Source: Legionella moravica DSM 19234
GTDB lineage: Bacteria; Pseudomonadota; Gammaproteobacteria; Legionellales; Legionellaceae
Length of the DNA stretch: 64,000 nucleotides
Reading direction: 5' to 3'
NCBI RefSeq assembly: GCF_000423305.1
Contig: NZ_AUHS01000020.1
Span: forward strand, 1-64,000
Below are positions 9,396 to 18,179 of this stretch, piece after piece. The notes below the pieces were generated by a model. That model saw nothing but the letters and a program-made list of their open reading frames with translations. It had not been told where the DNA came from and did no database searches. Each line of letters begins with the position of its first letter. Position 1 is the first letter of the stretch. The translations under genes were made by a program, and so were the position numbers.

Positions 9396-9404
9396 CGGAA
9401 TATA

Positions 9405-10085
9405 CTACCTGGCTATAAGAATTTGAAGTCGACCACCTACTGTCTGGGCATTGTCGGCTAATTCACCAATCCATTGGACTAATTTATAAAGAAACATAAT
9501 ATCTATTGCTGATAAATCCTTTTCCAGCTCGAAGATACGATGACGAATATCAGCAAGTTTTTCATCGCTGTCATGCTCAATTTCATCCAGCTTAAGGATC
9601 ATTTCCTCAACAATTTTTACTTCACTGCCTCTGAATCCGGTTTCAAGTAATTCATCAAGCTCATTGATTGCTTTACAGGCTTGTTTTGAGGCATCGAGGC
9701 AACGATGTAAAAAAGGCATAAATACGGGAACCAGAGCTTCTGGAATGGTCATTTGTCGACTGGTAATTAAACCGGCTATATCTTCTGCTTTGTTGGCAAT
9801 TTTGTCCTGAGCGCTTAAAAGCTCGAGTAAATCGGTTCGTGACACAGGCAGAAATAGACCGGTAGGAAGATGCAGGCGTAAATCACGTTTGATTAAGTCT
9901 GCTTCTTTTTCCAAAGAGATAATTTTTTCTTTGATGTTGTTCGCTGATTTCCAATCCTTTTTTAATACTGCTTCAAAAAATGGGTATAGTTGTTTTGCGC
10001 ATTGGTGTGCTTTACGGATGTGTTGCTCAATTGGCCTTATCGGCGATGGCCCAAACATATTAAAAATACTACCCATAATGTTCAT
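9405..10085 (-). CDS. DUF47/TIGR00153 family PhoU-like protein, partner of Pit
   Basis: A 226-residue all-helical soluble protein of the DUF47 (PhoU-related) family. The ending LYKLVQWIGELADNAQTVGGRLQIL and the central heptad helices are typical. These proteins are encoded beside Pit-type phosphate carriers and are thought to modulate them. Two possible ATGs lie at 10085 and 10076; AGGG just before the first is better placed for the second. It is the first gene of the two-gene phosphate operon. Confidence 0.82.
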   Translation of the reverse strand: MNIMGSIFNMFGPSPIRPIEQHIRKAHQCAKQLYPFFEAVLKKDWKSANNIKEKIISLEKEADLIKRDLRLHLPTGLFLPVSRTDLLELLSAQDKIANKAEDIAGLITSRQMTIPEALVPVFMPFLHRCLDASKQACKAINELDELLETGFRGSEVKIVEEMILKLDEIEHDSDEKLADIRHRIFELEKDLSAIDIMFLYKLVQWIGELADNAQTVGGRLQILIAR

Positions 10086-10154
10086 ATCCCTGAAATCAGA
10101 TTGAAGCGATTATACCCAAACTTTTGCAGGAACAAAACCACTCATTTTAATCCA

Positions 10155-10186
10155 TTGAAACAACATTGATAGTTCAGTGCTACAAT
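10155..10186 (+). promoter_or_regulatory. Possible sigma-70 promoter for the gene at 10236
   Basis: An extended -10 element, TGC followed by TACAAT at 10181-10186, lies 50 bases before the ATG. TTGAAA at 10155-10160 could serve as a -35 box but its 20-bp spacing is long. The extended -10 makes a promoter plausible. Confidence 0.3.
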
Positions 10187-10235
10187 GAACAATAAAGAAT
10201 GCAATAAAATTGAACCAACAAGGAGTGTTGCCATT

Positions 10236-11000
10236 ATGAATCGATGGTTGATTGTTTTGTTTTTCTTCGCCAGTAATGCCTTTTCCCAATCGATGATAAC
10301 TAAAGTCATTGAATTGAATTATGTGCCCGCGGATAAAATAATTCAATTAATTCAACCGCTGATACAAACAGAAGATGGGGAAAAAATAAGCGGTTCAGGA
10401 CACACTTTAATTGTGGTAGTCAGTCCCTCCACTTTGACTCAAATCAGAGACGTTTTGCACAAACTCGATGTGCCCCCGGTTACATTCAATATTTCAATAT
10501 ATCAAGGTGATCCCGATTGGCTTAGTCAACAAAATAATAATGATGTGACTTACAGTACCAATCCTCAGTCTGAAGTGCAGCGCAGTCAGTCTGTTAAAGT
10601 GATGAGTGGGGAATCTGCCTTTGTTTCAACTGGTGAAGAGGTGCCTGTTGTTAGTTCTGTTGGTGTTGGTTTATTTACGGGAATTGAATACCAGCAGCAT
10701 AATATTCAAAATGGTTTATTGGTGCAGCCTGTATTACAGGGAAACCAGGTTAAATTGTCTGTTAAACGGGTTAGAGAGCAGGAAAATGCTGCGGGTGGGC
10801 AACAATTTGATAATCAGCAGGTGAATACCACCATAATGGCTCCATTAAATAAATGGGTACCTTTGGGTAGTGCTGAAGGCAGCCAGAATAATGATTCCAG
10901 TTCTACTTCTTACACTGCAGGAAGGCCATTTTCTCAAAATTCAACATTATATATTAAGGTTTCCATAGTGAATTCCATGCCTGCAGGAGAAGTAAAATAA
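10236..11000 (+). CDS. Exported protein with secretin short-domain (N0/N1-like) fold
   Basis: A 254-residue protein with a signal peptide (cleavage about residue 18, AFS-QS). The start was fixed by AGGAG ten bases before the ATG at 10236; the frame is open upstream to 10185. Residues 20-85 (IELNYVPADKIIQLIQPLI, then HTLIVVVSPSTLTQIRDVL..LD) match the short alpha/beta repeat of secretins, in which a periplasmic ring domain ends in a KLD-type turn. No secretin pore domain follows; the rest is Gln/Asn/Ser-rich beta-like sequence. It is a lone gene, so its partner is unknown. It might bind a secretin ring or be a freestanding periplasmic adaptor. Confidence 0.6.
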   Translation: MNRWLIVLFFFASNAFSQSMITKVIELNYVPADKIIQLIQPLIQTEDGEKISGSGHTLIVVVSPSTLTQIRDVLHKLDVPPVTFNISIYQGDPDWLSQQNNNDVTYSTNPQSEVQRSQSVKVMSGESAFVSTGEEVPVVSSVGVGLFTGIEYQQHNIQNGLLVQPVLQGNQVKLSVKRVREQENAAGGQQFDNQQVNTTIMAPLNKWVPLGSAEGSQNNDSSSTSYTAGRPFSQNSTLYIKVSIVNSMPAGEVK

Positions 11001-11183
11001 GGCCGGGCTTACAAAAAAATTCATTTTGTCTCAGACTTAAAATTGTTCATAAATATTGTAGCGGTCAGGAGATGATTATATCGAATAGTGCAGGCGATAG
11101 GTACTTACTATTCATTGCGCTTGAATCTGATGATTTGATGAGATTTATTTGTATGAAACACCAATGTTCCATTTAAATTCATT

Positions 11184-11216
11184 TTGACAAAATAATGGTC
11201 TTTTTTGGTGTATAAT
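11184..11216 (+). promoter_or_regulatory. Possible promoter for yqgE-ruvX
   Basis: A perfect TATAAT at 11211-11216 and a perfect TTGACA at 11184-11189 stand upstream of yqgE. The 21-bp spacing is longer than the ideal 17, so the -10 may act with another -35-like element. Confidence 0.4.
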
Positions 11217-11250
11217 TAAATTGAATACAGACAAACTTTTGGGGGATCTC

Positions 11251-11814
11251 ATGGCAATTATAAGCTCATTAGCGAATCATTTGTTGATTGCCATGCCCTC
11301 ATTAAATGATCCTAATTTTGAACGAACAGTCATTTATCTTTGTGAGCATCACGAACAAGGATCGGTTGGTTTGATTATTAACAGACCCATGCAGTTTCCT
11401 TTGTCCATAGTATTTGAACAATTGCAAATTGAACCCATTAATATGGAGCAAAATCGCATGCCTTTATTATTCGGTGGGCCTGTGCAACCTGAACGGGGAT
11501 TTGTGATTCATAAACAAATGGGCGGATGGCGTTCCAGCTTGTTTTTGCAGGATGAGGTGACTGTTACTACTTCAAATGATATCATCAGGGCAATAGCCGT
11601 AGATAAAGGCCCAAAAGACGTATTAGTCACTTTGGGGTACGCTGGCTGGACTGAAAATCAATTGGAACGAGAAGTCATGGATAATGTCTGGTTAGTGTGT
11701 CCTTATAAGTCAGAAATTCTTTATGAAGTTCCTTTTGAAGATCGTTGGGAATATGCAGGATTAACCTTAGGGGTAAAAATGAGTCAACTTAGTTCTGATG
11801 CCGGCCATGCCTAG
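11251..11814 (+). CDS. yqgE: YqgE/AlgH family protein
   Basis: A 187-residue protein of the DUF179 (UPF0301) family. The N-terminus (HLLIAMPSLNDPNFERTVIY) and CEHHEQGSVGLIINRP match E. coli YqgE closely. The ATG at 11251 is preceded by GGGGGA; an upstream in-frame TTG at 11221 would add ten residues absent from relatives. The biochemical role is not established (AlgH influences alginate regulation in Pseudomonas). The ruvX gene starts 17 bases before its stop, the widely conserved yqgE-yqgF arrangement. Confidence 0.9.
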   Translation: MAIISSLANHLLIAMPSLNDPNFERTVIYLCEHHEQGSVGLIINRPMQFPLSIVFEQLQIEPINMEQNRMPLLFGGPVQPERGFVIHKQMGGWRSSLFLQDEVTVTTSNDIIRAIAVDKGPKDVLVTLGYAGWTENQLEREVMDNVWLVCPYKSEILYEVPFEDRWEYAGLTLGVKMSQLSSDAGHA

Positions 11815-12226
11815 TGGTGTTTATTTGGGGTTTGATTTTGGTTATAAACGCATTGGGGTTGCAGTTGGACAACGATTAACCTGTAGCGCTTCACCTGTAT
11901 CTACTGTTAGTGCCAAATCGGGTGTTCCCGATTGGAATAGTGTTCAAAAACTCATAACACAATGGAATCCTGAGGCGTTAATTGTTGGATTGCCTACGTG
12001 TATCGATGACAGTGAGTTGTATACAACCTCAGCAGCTCGCAGGTTTGCCAAACAATTACGTAAACGTTTTTCTATCCCGGTTCATTTGGTTGATGAACGG
12101 CTTTCAACAGTAGAAGCAAGAGGACAATTGTTTGAGCAGGGCGGGTATCGTAAACTCAGAAATACAGAAATTGATAGCATTGCCGCTTGTGTCATCCTGG
12201 AACAGTGGTTGCATCATCCAGAATAG
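11798..12226 (+). CDS. ruvX: Holliday-junction resolvase-like nuclease RuvX/YqgF
   Basis: A 142-residue RNase H-fold protein. The acidic centres are visible: D14 in GFDFGYKRIGVAVGQ, the E of ALIVGLP-adjacent strand, and DERLSTVEA followed by DSIAACVILEQWL. Family members process the 5' end of pre-16S rRNA and have been proposed as resolvases; the rRNA role is better supported. The start overlaps yqgE; an alternative ATG three codons on (11807) is possible. Confidence 0.9.
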   Translation: MPAMPSGVYLGFDFGYKRIGVAVGQRLTCSASPVSTVSAKSGVPDWNSVQKLITQWNPEALIVGLPTCIDDSELYTTSAARRFAKQLRKRFSIPVHLVDERLSTVEARGQLFEQGGYRKLRNTEIDSIAACVILEQWLHHPE

Positions 12227-12364
12227 GGTGGTCCATCGTCTTGTTTTACCATCTTCAACGCTGTTTAATAAAATGCCCTTCGAATTCTTGCAATACATCG
12301 TGTAGAATTAGCGCATTCAGGCAATTTTAAAACACCAGTTTGGAACGAATTCTAAAGAGGATCT

Positions 12365-13267
12365 ATGAGCCATTTTCTTGAGATTAGCCAATTATCACGT
12401 AAAGAAATTGAAGAATTAATACAACGAGCCATTCATTTTAAGCACAGTTCAAGTTATCCATCTTATGCCAAACAGACTATGGCTAATTTGTTTTATGAGA
12501 ACAGTACTAGAACCCGAGTTAGTTTTGAATTGGCGGCACAACGTTTATCAATACCTGTCATTAATATTGATCTGCAGAGTTCATCTGAAAGTAAAGGCGA
12601 AATCATTGAGGATACAGTAAACACTTTAGCTGCAATGGGCATACACTATTTTGTTATTCGCCACAAACTCAATGGGCTGCAGCAGAGTTTGGCCGAGCGC
12701 CTGGGTAATTCAATTCATATAATTAATGCTGGGGACGGAACACATGCTCATCCCAGTCAGGCTCTATTGGATATAATGACTATCATTGAGCAGAAACCCA
12801 ACCTGGAACAGTTGAAAATTGCCGTTTTAGGTAATGTCAGGCACTCACGTGTAGCCAATTCCTTTCAAAGTATGTGCAGTATACTAGGAGTTGGTGAATT
12901 GGTATTTATTGCTCCGGAACTTTGGCAACCTGAGTTGGTACATTATGGGCGTGTAACCAATAATTTGCGTGAAGGGTTGTCTGAGGCAGATGTTGTGATT
13001 TGTTTACGAGTGCAACGTGAACGTTTGACTGATAATGATCATCTCGATCTGGACGCATACCGGAGCAGTTTTGCTTTAACTCAAAATAGTCTCAGTTATG
13101 CAAAACCAGATGCCATGGTAATGCACCCAGGGCCGATGAATCGGGGCATCGAAATTGATAGTGATGTTGCCGATGGAAATCAATCGTTTATTTTGCGCCA
13201 GGTAACCAATGGTGTTTATTCTCGAATGGCGATTATTGAATCGTTGATTCTTAAATCAAATGGTTAA
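12365..13267 (+). CDS. pyrB: Aspartate carbamoyltransferase catalytic subunit
   Basis: A 300-residue enzyme of pyrimidine synthesis that joins carbamoyl phosphate and aspartate. The carbamoyl-phosphate loop ENSTRTRVSFE (about residue 48), the SSSESKGE loop, HPSQALLD and the C-terminal HPGPMNRGIEI are all present. No regulatory subunit gene (pyrI) is adjacent, so it is probably a trimeric or dihydroorotase-associated type. AAGAGG lies four bases before the ATG. It follows ruvX by 138 bases, the order ruvX-pyrB being common in gammaproteobacteria. Confidence 0.93.
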   Translation: MSHFLEISQLSRKEIEELIQRAIHFKHSSSYPSYAKQTMANLFYENSTRTRVSFELAAQRLSIPVINIDLQSSSESKGEIIEDTVNTLAAMGIHYFVIRHKLNGLQQSLAERLGNSIHIINAGDGTHAHPSQALLDIMTIIEQKPNLEQLKIAVLGNVRHSRVANSFQSMCSILGVGELVFIAPELWQPELVHYGRVTNNLREGLSEADVVICLRVQRERLTDNDHLDLDAYRSSFALTQNSLSYAKPDAMVMHPGPMNRGIEIDSDVADGNQSFILRQVTNGVYSRMAIIESLILKSNG

Positions 13268-13365
13268 AATAATTTGAATCTTATTCATCCCTCACCCTCG
13301 CTGCGCGCAGATCATTGGCTAAACCTCGTGGATCCCGCGGTCAATGCCTCGGGAGAATAGGAGTT

Positions 13366-13460
13366 GTAGCCTGTTTGCTCGCAAACAGGATCATGGGTTC
13401 TCAAGCTTCTAAATCGAAGCTTATAGTTTGTGCATAAAATCCTGGTTGCGAGCAACCAGG
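13366..13460. repeat. Pair of REP-like palindromes
   Basis: GTAG at 13366 is followed by the perfect palindrome CCTGTTTGCTCGCAAACAGG; 51 bases later lies CCTGGTTGCGAGCAACCAGG. Both have CCTG-GTT/TTTG arms and a central CGAG or CTCG, so they look like two orientations of one unit, as in REP doublets. Confidence 0.5.
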
Positions 13461-13651
13461 CTTAACTACTTAACTGAGACATAGTTGATCTATACCTTAG
13501 AGTTGGACCGGATTTCGAAGACGTTTAGAATATTCAGCACTGCGCTTGAGTTCGGGATAAGGTGGTGGGGAGTTATGATCACGGTATCAATTGATCATTC
13601 TTGTACGGGGGAATTGGAATTACCTTAAGGGAGCACATGATTTTACTGTTT

Positions 13652-13695
13652 TCATGGCTCTATAAAGTATCAACCTGATAATCATAGAGCCATGA
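13652..13695. repeat. Inverted repeat, 12-bp arms
   Basis: TCATGGCTCTAT and its exact complement ATAGAGCCATGA are separated by 20 bases, between the ends of pyrB and comM. There is no T-run after the stem, so it is a stem-loop of unknown role rather than a clear terminator. Confidence 0.5.
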
Positions 13696-13746
13696 TTAAG
13701 AAAATAGTTAAATAGGTATCCATGTAATCAAGATCCCTGAAACCCT

Positions 13747-15258
13747 TTATTTGGGGGTTTGAAACGTCTGTTTATAAGATAACGCCTGTTGCAGGTAATT
13801 TAGACTCACTTTGTTACTTTCATTCATATCTGCTATCGTTCTCGCTACCTTGAGCAGGCGATGATAGCTTCGGGCAGAGAGTTTCAGTTTATTCATGACC
13901 TCATTTAAAAAAGCGTGTTCTTTATCTCCTAACTCACACAACTGCTCGCATTGCTTTGAACTTAAATTGGCATTAATGCAGTTTTGTCGCATCATTTGTA
14001 AGGCCCGAACCTTGATTACTTTTTCCCTGATTAGCTCACTTTGTCTGTCTGGATTGGTATTGGGTTTTATTAACTCATCTGGAGGTAATGCATGCACGGT
14101 AATCTGCATGTCAATTCGATCCAATAATGGGGCTGATAACTTGGTTAAATAGCGGCTGATTCTATCGGGTGTGCATAAGCAGTTTGCCTGAGCGTTACCC
14201 CACTGACCGCATGGGCATGGATTCATTGCTGCGATTAATTGAAATTGGGCAGGAAACTCAGTTTGAGCCGCTGCTCTCGAAATGCAGATAGTGCCCGATT
14301 CTAATGGTTCCCTCAATGTTTCCAGGACTTGTCGATTAAATTCAGGTAACTCATCGAGAAATAAAACCCCATGATGCGCCAGAGAAATTTCTCCGGGTTT
14401 GGGAGGATTTCCTCCGCCAACTAAAGACATAGGGGATGCAGTATGATGTGGTGCGCGGAATGGTGGCGAACGCCATTCTGCGAAATCGGGGAGTTTCCCT
14501 CGTATCGAATTAATTGCCGCACACTCCAGTGCCTGGGTTTCAGTTAACTCGGGTAATAAGGTCCCAAATCTTTTGGCCAGCATTGTTTTGCCGCTGCCTG
14601 GAGCACCGCATAACAAAATGCTGTGTCCGCCACACGCAGCAATTTCCATCGCATTTTTTGCATGAAACTGACCTTTGATATCGGACCAGTCCAGTTCATG
14701 AGTCGATTTTGTGTATTCAGGCCTTGGCGGTACACTTTGTAATGGTGCGTCATTACATAGATAATTGCATACCTCCCTTAAATTGTTGGCAGTAAGCACA
14801 TCCTGATGTCCGGTTAATGAGGCCTCAGGAGCATTGGTCGTAGCAATAATCAGGAATTGATTGTCTTTATGTGCGGCAAGAACAGCAGGTATAATTGCAG
14901 ATACCCCCCTTAGCTCACCGCTTAAAGCCAACTCTCCAATAAACTCATGATTCATTAATTTATCGGGGGGGATCTGACCTGATGCCGCAAGGATCCCCAA
15001 CGCAATAGGCAAATCAAAGCCGCTACCCGATTTAGGCAAATCAGCAGGTCCCAAATTTACTGTGATTTTACGACAGGGAAATTCAAATTGGCTGTTTATA
15101 ATTGCACTTCGCACGCGGTCTTTACTTTCCTTTACTGCTGTTTCAGCTAGTCCTACCATGGTAAAACCAGGTAAACCATTTGAAAGATGTACCTCTACTG
15201 ATACAGATTGCGCCTGTATGCCAATAGTGCTGCGCGTTTTGGTGAATGCGAGATTCAT
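13747..15258 (-). CDS. comM: ComM/YifB family AAA+ ATPase
   Basis: A 503-residue protein with an N-terminal Lon-like ChlI domain (LPGFTMVGLAETAVKESKDR), then an Mg-chelatase-type AAA+ domain with Walker A GAPGSGKTMLAKR, Walker B GVLFLDELPEF, a four-cysteine insert in the CPCGQWGNAQANCLC region, and a C-terminal helical domain (SARSYHRLLKVARTIADM). ComM is a hexameric helicase that promotes branch migration during natural transformation. L. pneumophila is naturally competent, so the assignment fits. It is convergent with pyrB and upstream of nothing on its strand but ubiK. Confidence 0.92.
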   Translation of the reverse strand: MNLAFTKTRSTIGIQAQSVSVEVHLSNGLPGFTMVGLAETAVKESKDRVRSAIINSQFEFPCRKITVNLGPADLPKSGSGFDLPIALGILAASGQIPPDKLMNHEFIGELALSGELRGVSAIIPAVLAAHKDNQFLIIATTNAPEASLTGHQDVLTANNLREVCNYLCNDAPLQSVPPRPEYTKSTHELDWSDIKGQFHAKNAMEIAACGGHSILLCGAPGSGKTMLAKRFGTLLPELTETQALECAAINSIRGKLPDFAEWRSPPFRAPHHTASPMSLVGGGNPPKPGEISLAHHGVLFLDELPEFNRQVLETLREPLESGTICISRAAAQTEFPAQFQLIAAMNPCPCGQWGNAQANCLCTPDRISRYLTKLSAPLLDRIDMQITVHALPPDELIKPNTNPDRQSELIREKVIKVRALQMMRQNCINANLSSKQCEQLCELGDKEHAFLNEVMNKLKLSARSYHRLLKVARTIADMNESNKVSLNYLQQALSYKQTFQTPK

Positions 15259-15439
15259 GATGTCGTTTCCTGTTGTGTTGGACGTATGGCTGTCTTTATT
15301 TCCTGGACAGCTTTATAAATGTAACTCTCAGGTGTCCCTGTATAAAATAAACAACACTCTTGAACTTCTGTTTCCTAAGGTATCTAAATCTGTACCGCCA
15401 ATTGGAGTGTGTCGTTTTTTTATTCAGGGATGTCAGGAC

Positions 15440-15703
15440 TTAGGGTTCCTGATTTTTATTTTCCTGGGTTGTTAATAAATCATCAACTTGCTTTTGCAGT
15501 TGTTCCAGTTTTTCCCGGGTACGAGCAAGTACTTTACATTGGACATCAAACTCGTCACGGGTAATTAAATCCATGCGAGTGAAGGTTGCCTGTAAAACTT
15601 CTTTAAATTTTTGTTGAATGTCGTTTTCAATATTCTGTAGACTGCTAGGCAGAGTGGCAAAAAGCATTTGAGCCAATTCGTCGAATTGTTTTGTGTTGAA
15701 CAT
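15440..15703 (-). CDS. ubiK: Ubiquinone biosynthesis accessory factor UbiK
   Basis: An 87-residue helical, coiled-coil protein of the YqiC/BMFP family (MFNTKQFDELAQMLF at the N-terminus, the ITRDEFDVQCKVLARTREKL heptad helix after the middle). UbiK joins UbiJ to support late ubiquinone ring hydroxylations. GGAG lies five bases before the ATG. About 180 bases without a gene separate it from comM on the same strand. Confidence 0.85.
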   Translation of the reverse strand: MFNTKQFDELAQMLFATLPSSLQNIENDIQQKFKEVLQATFTRMDLITRDEFDVQCKVLARTREKLEQLQKQVDDLLTTQENKNQEP

Positions 15704-15780
15704 AGTTGCTCCGTGTTTATTATTGTTAACAGTCTAACAAAACTGCTACTCAAGAACTACACCCGAACCGTCGAGTTTGA

Positions 15781-16158
<378 letters not shown>

Positions 16159-16179
16159 ATGCGTTGTATTTGGCGCATC

Positions 16180-16256
16180 TTAACAGAAAAGCCCCATAAA
16201 AAAATGCTCATGTACCTGATGTACACTGCGCTTTTTTTATGGGGCTTTTCTGTTAA
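16180..16256. terminator. Large bidirectional dyad terminator
   Basis: Perfect 25-bp arms (16180-16204 and 16232-16256; outer part TTAACAGAAAAGCCCCATAA) flank a 27-base loop. Each arm supplies an A-run or T-run on either strand, so it can stop transcription from glnB and from the convergent cyclo-ligase gene. A diverged outer repeat (TTGAATGCGTTG at 16156-16167 and its complement near 16269-16280) extends the dyad to well over 100 bases in all. Confidence 0.75.
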
Positions 16257-16331
16257 CCTGCACTCAAATCCAACGCATTCAACGTTTTCAACATTTGGAA
16301 GTAGCCTGGTTTTTAGCGGTGTGTCTGGGAT

Positions 16332-16907
16332 TTAGGGATTTCGCCAGTATATGGTTTTTTGAGTCACTACTGCATCGAGAGGGATATCCCAGGGTTCAGG
16401 AATCAGAAAATCCACTTTCTGAAATTGATAGGCTACTCCTATGAACAGGCAATTTTTTTTATTACTCAATGTTCGATCATAATAACCAGCCCCCATCCCT
16501 AATCGTGTACAACGGATGTCAAAGGCTACCAGTGGCATAATGATCAAATCCAGTTCCTCTATGGGAATTGCCAGATCACGGCTGACATCAGGTTCAGGAA
16601 TGCCGTACCGATTATTTTTAAAAGGGGTATTGGGTGTAGCCGGTAAAAAGGTAAGGGTTGAATTCTCATTCAATACAGGAAAATAGCAGAACTTACCTTG
16701 CAACGGAGCACTTTGCCAAATGTTGCTTAAATCAATTTCGCCATTGATTGCAAAATACAAAGCAATACTCTTGGCTTTTCTATAATGCTCAAGAGCTTTA
16801 ATTCGATTGCAAATCTGATTTGATGATTTTGCTCGATACGGAACAGTAATTTTAGAGCGCACTTGCTTTATAGAGTTACGTAACGCAACTTTTAATTGGT
16901 CAGGCAT
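16332..16907 (-). CDS. 5-formyltetrahydrofolate cyclo-ligase
   Basis: About 191 residues of the MTHFS/YgfA family. It converts 5-formyl-THF to 5,10-methenyl-THF with ATP. The signature GMGAGYYDRTL near the C-terminus and the LIMPLVAFD strand are diagnostic, and VPYRAKSSNQ lies in the N-terminal phosphate-binding region. The ATG at 16907 gives a family-like length; a GTG at 16934 would add nine residues and neither has a good ribosome site. In many relatives 6S RNA precedes this gene, but the 190 bases upstream here do not look like 6S. Confidence 0.88.
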   Translation of the reverse strand: MPDQLKVALRNSIKQVRSKITVPYRAKSSNQICNRIKALEHYRKAKSIALYFAINGEIDLSNIWQSAPLQGKFCYFPVLNENSTLTFLPATPNTPFKNNRYGIPEPDVSRDLAIPIEELDLIIMPLVAFDIRCTRLGMGAGYYDRTLSNKKNCLFIGVAYQFQKVDFLIPEPWDIPLDAVVTQKTIYWRNP

Positions 16908-17128
16908 ACAATTACTTTTGTTATTTATCTTCACTGATTATTCGTTGTTTATAACGAAAGTTCAAGTACGTGGCACTACATAAATAACCAGTCTATTGGA
17001 AAAATTTTATCTGTGATTAAAAAAAAACTGGTCAAAAAAAAAAAAATAGGGTATATAGCCGTCCTGGTATTTTGTTCCACTTAAAAAGTGATTTAACGAA
17101 TTGATGTTAACTCTCTGAGAGAATGGGT

Positions 17129-17314
17129 ATGACTGACTTATTTGAAGAAGACGAAGAAGAAATAATTGAAGTTGAAGATGATTTTGAAGAGGTTGAAGTA
17201 GATACTGAATTTACTGATATACCTGGTAATGGTTTGGATGCTCGCCGACGTTTGGAAAATATGTTGGAAGAAAAGCGATTACGAGATGAGCTTGATGATT
17301 TTGTAGATTTTTAA
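17129..17314 (+). CDS. PA3496-family small acidic protein
   Basis: About 61 residues. The first half is extremely acidic (runs of Asp/Glu) and the second half has the conserved DARRRLENMLEEKRLRDEL helix of the family named after Pseudomonas PA3496, labelled a putative envelope-integrity protein. The ATG at 17129 is spaced about seven bases from GAGAG; the ATG at 17123 is too close to it. It sits 13 bases before the aminotransferase-like gene, so they are probably co-transcribed. Mechanism unknown. Confidence 0.75.
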   Translation: MTDLFEEDEEEIIEVEDDFEEVEVDTEFTDIPGNGLDARRRLENMLEEKRLRDELDDFVDF

Positions 17315-17327
17315 AGATGGGTTTTTG

Positions 17328-18179
17328 ATGCATACCAGGGTGTTAATAGATAAAGGTGATGTTATTCCTGCATTTGGGATTGATGATCGCATCTTTTTGG
17401 GTGAGGGATTGTTTGAGACGATTAAGGTAGACAGTTCCAATCCTTGTTTTGCCCCGTTGCATTGGCAAAGGCTGGCTCATTCTGCTGGTCAGTTAGGTAT
17501 CCCCTTTGATCTTTCTTTGGATGATTGGTGTGAGCATCTCATCCAGCAGATCAGACGTGACAATTTGTATCATGGGGGAATAAAAGCCATTTTAAGTGGC
17601 GGTCCTGCTCCGAGAGGATTGGCACAGAGAGGCCAGGTTAGCCAGCTGATTTTTCAAACCTTTAACTACCAAGTGCTTAAGCATCCGATACGCTTAATCA
17701 GCACTTCCTGGTTGAGGGATGCGGCAAATCCAATCTACCAATTGAAAACGGTTAATTATCTGGAAGCCATACTGGCACGACGCCAGGCATTAACTCTTGG
17801 TGCGGATGATGCGTTATTTTTTAATTTACAGCATTTTGCCACTGAGACTACTTGCGCGAACCTGTTTTTGATAAAGAATAATGAGTTGATTACCCCACCT
17901 TTGGAACATGGTGTATTACCCGGTATAACTCGATCACGAATTTTATCGCTGTGCCAGGAGCATGATATTCCCTGTCTTGAACAAGGAATAACCAAAGCCA
18001 TGATTGAAGAGGCAGATGCCGTTTTTATTTCTAATTCCTTGCAGGGAATCAGAGCCGTTCTTGCTGTTGATCACGTAGTTTTTGAGGTGGCTCATCCTGT
18101 AATTGAGCGGTTAATCACCTTGCTTTCTCTTGATGAACTTAATAATACAAAGAAACAAAACAGCTATGCCGGTGAGTAA
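17328..18179 (+). CDS. pabC: Class IV aminotransferase, aminodeoxychorismate lyase-like
   Basis: About 283 residues of the fold-type IV PLP enzymes. EGLFETIKV near residue 27 and the NYLEAILARRQA region, containing the K of TVNYLE-type PLP site (LKTVNYL), followed by ETTCANLFLI and LPGITRSRIL, fit 4-amino-4-deoxychorismate lyase, which releases p-aminobenzoate for folate. D-amino-acid and branched-chain aminotransferases share these motifs, so the substrate is likely but not certain. ATG at 17328 was chosen over the preceding TTG. Its last 69 bases overlap the 3' end of the convergent DedA-like gene. Confidence 0.75.
   Translation: MHTRVLIDKGDVIPAFGIDDRIFLGEGLFETIKVDSSNPCFAPLHWQRLAHSAGQLGIPFDLSLDDWCEHLIQQIRRDNLYHGGIKAILSGGPAPRGLAQRGQVSQLIFQTFNYQVLKHPIRLISTSWLRDAANPIYQLKTVNYLEAILARRQALTLGADDALFFNLQHFATETTCANLFLIKNNELITPPLEHGVLPGITRSRILSLCQEHDIPCLEQGITKAMIEEADAVFISNSLQGIRAVLAVDHVVFEVAHPVIERLITLLSLDELNNTKKQNSYAGE

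Larger units (their letters stand above)
13268..13746. other. Non-coding stretch with several dyads
   Basis: No convincing gene. It contains CCCTCACCCTCGC near 13289, two 20-bp palindromes of the same layout at 13370-13389 and 13441-13460 (separate entry), and an inverted repeat with 12-bp arms at 13652-13663 and 13684-13695. It separates convergent pyrB and comM. Confidence 0.6.

Noticed and set aside
12365-13267. Ornithine carbamoyltransferase
   Set aside because: The SSSESKGE loop and the HPGPMNRG ending are those of aspartate carbamoyltransferase.
16935-17122. 6S RNA gene next to the 5-formyl-THF cyclo-ligase
   Set aside because: The gap is the right size, but it contains long A-runs and no 6S-like open-bubble hairpin I could draw.
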